A stretch of 64,000 bases of DNA from Nitrosomonas sp. Is35 (GTDB lineage: Bacteria > Pseudomonadota > Gammaproteobacteria > Burkholderiales > Nitrosomonadaceae): assembly GCF_033063295.1 (NCBI RefSeq), contig NZ_JAWJZH010000001.1, forward strand, positions 1,922,001 to 1,986,000, read 5' to 3'. A model generated the notes under the pieces. It was not told the origin of the DNA. It saw only the letters and a list, made by a program, of their open reading frames with translations, and made no database searches. Shown here in pieces: positions 58,080-64,000 of the stretch (position 1 is its first letter; each line of letters begins with the position of its first letter). Both the position numbers and the translations under genes were made by a program.

Positions 58080-58493
58080 TTGTTTTCAGCCATTAGAGAA
58101 CATCGTTTTTTGAAGCTGTCATTGGGTGCAGTATTGTTTGTCGCAACCATGAAAGCCGCTTATGCGGATGTAGTCGATGTTACACTCGAATGCCCAACAA
58201 CGATTACCCCAGGAGGCACATTAAATATCAAATTAAATTTGGTGAGTTATGCCGACACCAACATTGCCAAGAGTGGTCTTATTATTCATTTGGGAAGTTT
58301 GGATGTCAGAGGCCCTTATGTGATTCCAATTTCCGTGAAACTCAATCCATTTGAACGTGTTACAACCGAATATTTGACCACGAAATTTCCAGCTGACGCG
58401 CCTAAAGGTATTTTTTCAAATATAGGAGTCGGTGTTTACGGTGCAAATAACAAAAGACTTGGACAAAACTACTGCTTGATAGAAGTGCAGTAA
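58080..58493 (+). CDS. Exported protein, Ig-like fold
   Basis: 137 residues, TTG start with GAGGAG seven bases upstream. Signal peptide about 1-29 (KLSLGAVLFVATMKAAYA). The mature 108 residues have a beta-sandwich pattern (VVDVTLECPTTITPGGTLNIKLNLVSYAD, IPISVKLNPFERVTTEYLTTKFPADAPKGIF). One Cys pair, ECP and YCL, could form a disulfide. Not recognised by family. Same operon direction as the preceding membrane protein. Confidence 0.6.
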   Translation: MFSAIREHRFLKLSLGAVLFVATMKAAYADVVDVTLECPTTITPGGTLNIKLNLVSYADTNIAKSGLIIHLGSLDVRGPYVIPISVKLNPFERVTTEYLTTKFPADAPKGIFSNIGVGVYGANNKRLGQNYCLIEVQ

Positions 58494-58568
58494 AGATGCA
58501 ATGACATTACCCGCTAAAGCACGAGCGCAAACGTGCTGGCGGGGTGCGGAGTGATATCCCTTTTAAGT

Positions 58569-58985
58569 TTCCCCGGCATGGACAAGCCGTTATCGATGGC
58601 TTGAGCCTGGACATCGAAGCGGGCGAGAAAGTCGCCATCATCGGCCCGAACGGTATCGGTAAAACCACGCTGCTGCGTTGCCTTACCGGCGTTTAACTTC
58701 GGATTCCGGTGTGATCAAATGGGCGGAAAAACCCGCCCCGACTATTTATGCGGTCGATTCGCGGAAGAATTGTCATTGACCGAATGGAAGGATCAATGGC
58801 GACGGTTAAACGATCCATGACACGCCGGGCCAGTTACTGTTCTCCGCAGCGACGATGTGAAAAAATCTACGCACGTGATTTCTCGCGAAAAACAAAGCCG
58901 TATGCCGTTTGGCCAGCGGCTCCTTTAGAAATCCAATGTTTTTTGATGAACGAACCGACCAATCACCACTATCGCTATAGATAAA
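58569..58985 (+). pseudogene. Decayed 3' part of ybiT
   Basis: Corresponds to about 56397-56830 of the intact gene: [37 protein letters not shown], later RPDYLCG.., SLTEWKDQWRR and NEPTNHHYRY, but broken by several frameshifts, stops and deletions. Highly degraded compared with the 5' fragment at 51984. The following 270 bp (58986-59256) contain nothing recognisable. Confidence 0.8.
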
Positions 58986-59256
58986 TTTTGCCCTGGTCGC
59001 GAATTTTTGTTTGAATCTGAGGCACTACTTTTGGTCTTTAGGAGGAACTCACCCATCGAAGGCAGTTTGGATAATCAGGCAGTGGCACTCAAGGCGGAGA
59101 GTACTACGTTGTGGTAAACATCCATGCAAACTTAAATTGGCGAGATGAAGTATAGGGCTCTAAAATCAAAGCCTTTGAACAACAAAAAGACTTGAACTGG
59201 CAAACTCTTCACTCAATCAGCTAACTATCACATCTTACTTAGGGTTAATCAATCTT

Positions 59257-60141
59257 ATGAATTATATTTATCAGTCGACTATTTATCACAATTTATCGAT
59301 ACTACTTTTGATTACCAGTTTATCCTTCACTGGAAATACTCAGGCGGGCACTTTCAACTCCGCAACGGGCGAATTATTTCTGCCTCACTTGATAAATGGC
59401 ACTCAATCGTTATTGAATGCTGTCATAAAATTAAATCCGGATGGAACTTACATCATTCAAAGCGGCATCGAATCGGCACTGCCCTTTGTATGTAGCGGCA
59501 ATTTCACCAGTGCAACATTGGAACTCATCAAATCTGCCAAAGGTAAAGATGAAGCCAACTCCCTATTAGGATGCCACTGGTACAGCCAACAAAGGTCTTC
59601 GTTTAATAATGAGGAAAATGGTCCAGCTTTTTCCTGGCTGGATGCGTCTTGTCAAACACTCTCTGTCGGATTCGATCAATCATCTAACAGCGTTAGTTTC
59701 TCATCAGTCGAAAAAAATAAAATGGGATGTAATCTTTACACTGCTTTTTATCCCTACGATATCAGCAAAAAATTGTTTTACATACAATATGTAATAATAG
59801 ACAATGTTGCTACCGTATCCGATGTTTACATCAAATTCCACGATGGCAATCGATACGAGTTAGTCAGTTATTTAATCACGCCCAATAGCAATCCGCCTAC
59901 CGTATGCAACCTAATTACAGAAGCGGATTATCATGCCATTAATACATCGATGTCCCCCGATGACATCAGTAATTTATTAGGCTGCCAATGGGGAACGGCT
60001 TCAATCTCATCGGATGACCCAGCAAGTTTTGATAGTTATACATGGATTGATCATGAATGGAACCATTTATATTTTTCCCCCAAAGCATCTTTAAGCTCAA
60101 AAACCTTCTGGCAATTCAGGATCGGCAATACACCAGACTAG
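59257..60141 (+). CDS. Secreted protein with BLIP-like repeats
   Basis: 294 residues with a signal peptide (LSILLLITSLSFTGNTQA). The second half has TEADYHAINTSMSPDDISNLLGCQWGTA followed by YTWIDHEWNHLYFS, and the first half has a weaker copy (SGNFTSATLELIKSAKGKDEANSLLGCHWYSQQ). The Ala-Ile-x-x-Gly/Ser-Met, LLGC pattern is like BLIP/SmpA-type domains that bind proteins in the periplasm. Partner unknown. Solitary. Confidence 0.65.
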   Translation: MNYIYQSTIYHNLSILLLITSLSFTGNTQAGTFNSATGELFLPHLINGTQSLLNAVIKLNPDGTYIIQSGIESALPFVCSGNFTSATLELIKSAKGKDEANSLLGCHWYSQQRSSFNNEENGPAFSWLDASCQTLSVGFDQSSNSVSFSSVEKNKMGCNLYTAFYPYDISKKLFYIQYVIIDNVATVSDVYIKFHDGNRYELVSYLITPNSNPPTVCNLITEADYHAINTSMSPDDISNLLGCQWGTASISSDDPASFDSYTWIDHEWNHLYFSPKASLSSKTFWQFRIGNTPD

Positions 60142-60159
60142 AAAACATTTCATGGCTTC

Positions 60160-61030
60160 CGTTGTCTTTGGATTTCAGAGGAACGATTCAAGCTGTAACA
60201 CAGTGTGAATTTTGTCACGATGATCATTGCTCACGCTCGCAGCATCTGCAAAGTTGCTGCCTGTGGGATACCACGTGCTGCACATCATATAGGATCGCTT
60301 TGGCTTACCCGCGTTTCAAACCGGCCAATTTTTCAACCGCGACAAAATCAGACAGATCGAATTCATCCCAATTGCCATTCAGTATTAGGTGATGCGAATA
60401 AGTCCAGCGTCCGGCTGGGTTGATAATTGTAGGTGACATCAAACGCGGGCGCCAATGACCAGTTAACTTGCTTATCCACCAGGAACGCGATGATTTTGAC
60501 ATGATTGCCCTGGTTGCAGTCGACGACATTGAGCATCATACTCCTGAATTGCTGCCCCACGTCGCGCATGGGCAAATGCAGTCGTTTGATCACCTGCAGC
60601 ACTTGTTTGTAGCTGTAGGCGCACACCAGATTGTCATCTTAATGTGCCAGAGCGCCCAAAGATTGCATGTGCAATTTGTCACCATCGTCGAGACGATCAA
60701 AACGTTTAGTCATGAAATGACGGCGTTCTTTTTCTTCCAGCAAACGGCATTCGTTCATATGGATACCGGCAGCACACGTCATCCGGCAATAGGCATACTC
60801 AATCTCACCATAGCCTTTGGGATCTTCCAATTCTTTGTCCTTGTTGCCGCTAGCGCCGTCAAACTTCAGCAAAAAATAACCGAAGTCTTTCAGCACCTTC
60901 ACCTAGCCGGAGCGCGCTTCGTTGGTTACAGGATTCCAGGTAATCACCTCCTTGGCACCGGCACTACCAGCCAAATTTTGATTTGAAATCTGTTCCAATT
61001 CCCTATCATCTTCAACAATATTTTCACAGC
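60160..61030 (-). pseudogene. Shattered HipA-type kinase gene
   Basis: On the minus strand, in several frames: SAGAKEVITWNPVTNEARSG, a stop (Gln to TAG), VKVLKDFGYFLLKFDGASGNKDKELEDPKGYGEIEYAY, AAGIHMNECRLLEEKERRHFMTKRFDRLDDGDKLHMQSL, YSYKQVLQVIKRLHLPMRDVGQQFRSMMLNVVDCNQ, VNWSLAPAFDVTYNYQP, then KLAGLKRG and AKAILYDVQHVV. This is a full HipA Ser/Thr kinase sequence with nonsense and frameshift lesions and no HipB partner seen. Dead toxin relic. Confidence 0.85.
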
Positions 61031-61241
61031 AATTCTCATGTGTGACGTTGAGAATGCGCTGTCTATTTTATAGGCAAATGTGTACAATCAGCGGCAATGC
61101 CCTTTGTATCCCTGTCCTGCCATTTTCCGGTTTCTTCCATGCCAGCGGTTATCGAGTGAACAGACGGTTGACGTGCCGCTGAAATCTTCCGGTTAGCCTG
61201 TCAACCAATCTGGCGCATATTCATATTTTTATAGAGGTTCT

Positions 61242-62003
61242 ATGTGCTGGAGCGGTGAAGCATCTGCTGTGCTTGCGGTGACGGGTCTTGCCAGTACCGC
61301 CTATTTTTACCGGAAAGGCGAGTCTGGCGTGTTGTGTGCCGCGCTGGCGTATTTTTCGTTGATGGAATTGTTGCAAGCGTATACCTATACAGTGATCGAT
61401 CAGTGCGCGGATCCGCGTAATCAGATTGCCACGTTTCTGGGTTACATGCATATCGCTTTTCAACCGTTTTTTGTCAATGCAGTCGCGATGCATTTCATTC
61501 CGGACAGTTTGCGCCGCCGCATCGCGCCTGCGGTTTACACCATATGCGCCGCTGCTGCGGTTGTCTTTATGATGCGTATTTATCCATTCGATTGGATGAC
61601 TTACTGCTTCGATAGAGACTACAACATGACATTTTTCACCAGCGCGAAATACACCATGCCGTTCTGCGGTAAAGAGATTTGCTCGACTTCGGGTGCTTGG
61701 CATATCGCCTGGGCCATTCCCGCCAACGGCAATGTGTACATGGCAAATGTTTACGGCTATACCGCTTTTGTACTGCCTCTGTTGTACGGTTCCTGGAAAA
61801 TGGTGGTGTACCATTTCCTATCGGGACCGTTGCTAGCCTATATGACCACTGATGACATGAACGAATGGGCAGCCGTCTGGTGCTTGTATTCCATCGGTTT
61901 GCTGTTGCTGATGATTAAAACACCGATCCGGCAATATTTGTATGTGAACAGCTGGTACGGATTACCGTTACCAAAATTTTTGCGCGCATCCTCGCACACT
62001 TGA
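61242..62003 (+). CDS. Seven-helix integral membrane protein (DUF5765-like)
   Basis: 253 residues with about seven hydrophobic segments (ASAVLAVTGLASTAYFY, LCAALAYFSLMELLQAY, IAFQPFFVNAVAM, IAPAVYTICAAAAVVFMM, VYGYTAFVLPLLYGSW, EWAAVWCLYSIGLLLLMI). MCWSGEASAVLAVTG at the start and the extracellular EICSTSGAWHIAW loop resemble an uncharacterised bacterial family named DUF5765; no function is assigned. GAGG precedes the ATG. Followed by a strong terminator-like hairpin. Confidence 0.7.
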   Translation: MCWSGEASAVLAVTGLASTAYFYRKGESGVLCAALAYFSLMELLQAYTYTVIDQCADPRNQIATFLGYMHIAFQPFFVNAVAMHFIPDSLRRRIAPAVYTICAAAAVVFMMRIYPFDWMTYCFDRDYNMTFFTSAKYTMPFCGKEICSTSGAWHIAWAIPANGNVYMANVYGYTAFVLPLLYGSWKMVVYHFLSGPLLAYMTTDDMNEWAAVWCLYSIGLLLLMIKTPIRQYLYVNSWYGLPLPKFLRASSHT

Positions 62004-62109
62004 AACTGCCTTAAAACAGCATCATCGCATCAAACGGTTGCGGCTCACTCGCACTAATCTAAGCCCCTCCGTTTCGGACATAACCCTTCTCAATCAAAAT
62101 ATCAGTCTA

Positions 62110-62147
62110 CTTTAGCGCACCGTTTGATCCGGTGCGCTAAAGCTTTT
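62110..62147 (+). terminator. Strong hairpin terminator after the membrane protein
   Basis: CTTTAGCGCACCG and CGGTGCGCTAAAG form a 13-bp perfect stem with a 7-base loop, followed by CTTTT. Typical Rho-independent form. Confidence 0.85.
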
Positions 62148-62215
62148 ACCTCATTGCATCGTTGTAAACAACGGGTTGTTTCCAGTCTATTTTTCAATTT
62201 TAAGGGACGATTGTA

Positions 62216-62845
62216 ATGAAAAATTTTTATAAATCTGTAATGAGCATTCTACTTGTAGCCCCGATATACGCTTCGGCTGCCGTCGATCTTGTCACTAACG
62301 GAAGCTTTGAAGCCGATTTGCAAGACAATGGCTCATGGAATCTCTATTCAACTTTGATTGGATGGAGCGGCGCTCCGGATATCGAACTGCGCAACAATGT
62401 CGCCGGATCCGCTTTTGATGGCTCAAATTTTATCGAATTGGACACAAATTCAAACAGTTCTATTTCTCAGTTATTGATTGGCACGCCTGGCTTGTATCAA
62501 CTCAGCTTCTGGTTTTCGGCCCGCCCCGGTACCGCTAGTGACACCAACGATTTGTCGTTCACATTGGACGGCTCGGCTCCGGTCACTGTTTTGACCGGTG
62601 TCGGTGGAGGAAGCGATCATAATTGGCAAAATTATTCGGCGCTATTTAACTTTGATGGTGAGGCGCTACTGACTTTCAGTGCGGTCGGAAGAAGCGACAG
62701 TCTCGGTGGCTCACTCGATATGATTTCAATGACCAGCACGATACCTGAACCGAAAATTGTCGAGATGATACTGGTTGGTTTTTTATTACTGAGCCTTACA
62801 CTTCGCCGCACCAGTAAAGCTTATTTCTCAAGAAATAAGCTTTAA
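62216..62845 (+). CDS. PEP-CTERM anchored exported protein with a lectin-like/DUF642-type domain
   Basis: 209 residues. Signal peptide 1-22 (MSILLVAPIYASA within it). The mature domain (DLVTNGSFEADLQDNGSWNLY, IGWSGAPDIELRNN, GSNFIELDTNSN) is the carbohydrate-binding-like jelly roll common in PEP-CTERM proteins. C-terminus IPEPKIVEMILVGFLLLSLTLRR is the PEP-CTERM sorting signal: Pro-Glu-Pro, a hydrophobic helix, Arg-rich end. Predicts processing by exosortase, implying exopolysaccharide export in the organism. A 13-bp hairpin overlaps the stop codon. Confidence 0.88.
   Translation: MKNFYKSVMSILLVAPIYASAAVDLVTNGSFEADLQDNGSWNLYSTLIGWSGAPDIELRNNVAGSAFDGSNFIELDTNSNSSISQLLIGTPGLYQLSFWFSARPGTASDTNDLSFTLDGSAPVTVLTGVGGGSDHNWQNYSALFNFDGEALLTFSAVGRSDSLGGSLDMISMTSTIPEPKIVEMILVGFLLLSLTLRRTSKAYFSRNKL
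62816..62843. terminator. Perfect 13-bp hairpin spanning the end of the PEP-CTERM gene
   Basis: AAAGCTTATTTCT and AGAAATAAGCTTT separated by two bases. The stem covers the last nine codons of the gene. Without a U-tract, it may protect the mRNA 3' end or act as a bidirectional terminator. Confidence 0.6.
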
Positions 62846-62959
62846 GTCACCGTAGACGATAGAGATAAGTCGCGGGTCAAAAATATGACCGCATGATTCT
62901 TGCTCCGCGACCTTGCAATCAAGAATCCTGCTGTACCTTCCCTGCCAGAATCACCTCGT

Positions 62960-63012
62960 GTTTAATCCTGGCCAGACCTCAAAAGAACAGCTCAAGCCGT
63001 AACGCAGTATAA
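62960..63012 (-). pseudogene. Second relic of a hipA 3' end
   Basis: TCAAGCCGTAACGCAGTATA (62990 onward) matches TCAAGCTGTAACACAGTGTG at 60188 in the hipA pseudogene tail; encoded as IYTALRLELF on the minus strand. Only about 50 bp remain. Confidence 0.45.
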
Positions 63013-63042
63013 ATATTGGCACCGCATGGAATATGAAACAAT

Positions 63043-63077
63043 AAAAAACCCCGCTACCGTTAACAGCGAGGTTTTTG
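63043..63077. terminator. Bidirectional Rho-independent terminator
   Basis: AAAAAACCCCGCT, short loop, AGCGAGGTTTTT: a GC-rich stem flanked by A and T runs on both sides, so it can terminate both strands. It is beside the PEP-CTERM tail relic. Confidence 0.8.
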
Positions 63078-63094
63078 TTTGCCGGATAGAGAAA

Positions 63095-63169
63095 TTAACT
63101 ATTTCTGAATCGTCGACCGGCAAAACCGATAATACCGAGACCCGCCAGCAACATTGCATAAATTCTCGA
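63095..63169 (-). pseudogene. Relic of a PEP-CTERM sorting signal
   Basis: The minus strand reads SRIYAMLLAGLGIIGFAGRR then FRNS and a stop. This is the hydrophobic plus Arg-rich half of a PEP-CTERM tail; the Pro-Glu-Pro and the whole protein upstream are gone, replaced by a stop. The terminator just downstream is that gene's leftover. Confidence 0.7.
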
Positions 63170-63277
63170 TCATTTGACCGGATCATATGAGGGAAAGAAT
63201 CATACTGATGAAGCACTTTCACGCGGCGGAACCGATTTGACTTCCCCTTAAGATGCTTAACTTTGCCAACTGCATTT

Positions 63278-63541
63278 TTAGTTGCAGTAAACTATCACTC
63301 CAATTCCAGCAACTGCAATAACCGCAAAGAGAAAACTTAATAGATTAAAAAAAGAGGCGACAAAACCCAATGTTTTGCCTTTGTATCCGGTTCGGGTTCG
63401 AACAATTGAAGATCCCGAACTATGGGGCACAACACGCACTCTGAATCTAGCTATCAATATGCATATAACAAGACCACTGAGTGCAACTACATAAGCGATA
63501 TTAGTATATGTGCAGAAGTCGGCAGGTAAAGGTAAAGTCAT
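63278..63541 (-). CDS. Small membrane protein, unknown
   Basis: 87 residues with two helices (NIAYVVALSGLVICILIARFRV and GFVASFFNLLSFLFAVIAVAGIGVIVY). Start ATG at 63541 overlaps the stop of a possible upstream frame. Not recognised. Confidence 0.5.
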   Translation of the reverse strand: MTLPLPADFCTYTNIAYVVALSGLVICILIARFRVRVVPHSSGSSIVRTRTGYKGKTLGFVASFFNLLSFLFAVIAVAGIGVIVYCN

Positions 63542-63750
63542 AAACAGAACCCTAAGGTAACCACCGGCACAATTATTATGAGATTTCTCTGAAACATCTT
63601 TCTATCCTTATTATTATTCGATCGCGTGTTATACCAGAACGGTAAAACGTTGTCAGTTCCAGAATCAAGAGTATTCAATTCCAACAAAAACCAGCATCGG
63701 GTAATGAATCGCAGGTTACCCAAAACATAAACCCATTCACCGTTATACAT
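63538..63750 (-). CDS. Small hypothetical protein
   Basis: 70 residues ending MFQRNLIIIVPVVTLGFCL, overlapping the next gene by 4 bases (ATGA), which is the only support for its coding status. Could be only the final 19-residue hydrophobic peptide. Confidence 0.25.
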   Translation of the reverse strand: MYNGEWVYVLGNLRFITRCWFLLELNTLDSGTDNVLPFWYNTRSNNNKDRKMFQRNLIIIVPVVTLGFCL

Positions 63751-63757
63751 CCAATCA

Positions 63758-64000
63758 TCACTCTATCACCACCCTCTGCACCAACATCGGCCAAGTCCCT
63801 TTCTCAGTCGCTTGCCGGCCATCAAACACCAAATAGCTTTGCCGTCCGTAGTGCGGCAGCGGGCGGATTAGCGCTTCGAGCGATGCGGCATCTTGCGCGG
63901 AGATGATGGCGAGCGATGCGCCATCGGTGCGTGCCAATGTCCAGACTTGCGCGCTGCCTTTTTTACCGGTCTCATCCGGTCTGGGTGATAGTTGTTTGGC
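63758..64000 (-). CDS. C-terminal part of an unidentified protein, start outside window
   Basis: 81 codons open from the right edge to a TGA at 63758. Encodes QVWTLARTDGASLAIISAQDAAS, IRPLPHYGRQSYLVFDGRQATEKGTW and a short tail. The PLPHYG..SYLVFDG segment occurs near the C-terminus of some betaproteobacterial aminopeptidase-like proteins, but this is only an impression. GC-rich codons match the core genome. Confidence 0.6.
   Translation of the reverse strand, partial: AKQLSPRPDETGKKGSAQVWTLARTDGASLAIISAQDAASLEALIRPLPHYGRQSYLVFDGRQATEKGTWPMLVQRVVIE

Noticed and set aside
63389..63403. GGTTCGGGTTCGAAC, resembling a tRNA T-arm
   Set aside because: No matching acceptor stem or anticodon arm around it; it lies inside a small membrane-protein gene.

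Overview
The window looks like a chromosomal segment of a betaproteobacterium, most plausibly a Nitrosomonas-like ammonia oxidiser. That assignment is an inference from overall protein style, moderate GC, a PEP-CTERM sorting signal, flhDC, purEKC, hisG-hisD and cti; no rRNA, tRNA or ammonia-oxidation gene is present to fix it. No CRISPR array was seen.

Layout. (1) 0-5.1 kb: stress and redox genes (a partial SnoaL-like protein, pirin, an HxlR regulator with an FMN reductase, then a TetR regulator, a DUF4242 protein and a TPR protein that share a near-identical operator). (2) 5.2-12.7 kb: a decayed integrative island. It holds one intact tyrosine integrase, a second integrase broken by a frameshift and an IS5-type insertion, an IS481 element with a 7-bp target duplication, an AlpA-like regulator, a truncated primase finger, repeats resembling att or arm sites, arfB, and a dead copper-ATPase fragment. 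(3) 12.7-19.9 kb: wrbA, an extradiol-type dioxygenase, and a tight five-gene set (cytochrome c, Tat-exported protein, p-cresol methylhydroxylase/VAO-type flavoprotein, zinc alcohol dehydrogenase, aldehyde dehydrogenase). The set reads as a pathway taking a 4-alkylphenol or benzylic substrate to the carboxylic acid. (4) 20-25.5 kb: fatty acid cis/trans isomerase, a hicBA toxin-antitoxin pair, and an unrecognised two-gene module of a TerB-like protein with a 532-residue membrane protein.

(5) 25.6-45.4 kb is mostly core genome: purE-purK-purC, exbD, superoxide dismutase, hisG-hisD, a SpoU rRNA/tRNA methyltransferase, an NrfJ-like protein, uvrB, an aminotransferase, flhDC, a SAM methyltransferase, a 213-bp tandem duplication, an outer-membrane protein whose signal peptide is out of frame at a run of nine T, an OFA-type transporter, a lipoprotein hydrolase, and a large endonuclease/exonuclease/phosphatase-fold protein. 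(6) 45.6-64 kb is highly rearranged. It has a composite GIY-YIG endonuclease, a GST, a RIO kinase, an AbiGi-like gene split by a second IS5-type copy, a candidate eCIS/DUF4157-type effector, a frameshifted second IS481 copy, three diverged copies of a ~190-bp noncoding repeat, one intact and two broken copies of the ABC-F gene ybiT, a shattered hipA, and PEP-CTERM material.

The most interesting leads are the TerB-like two-gene module, the effector with eCIS-like N-terminal repeats, the accessory genes abutting the same repeat upstream of ybiT and GST, the aromatic side-chain oxidation cassette, and the T-run frameshift in the outer-membrane protein.
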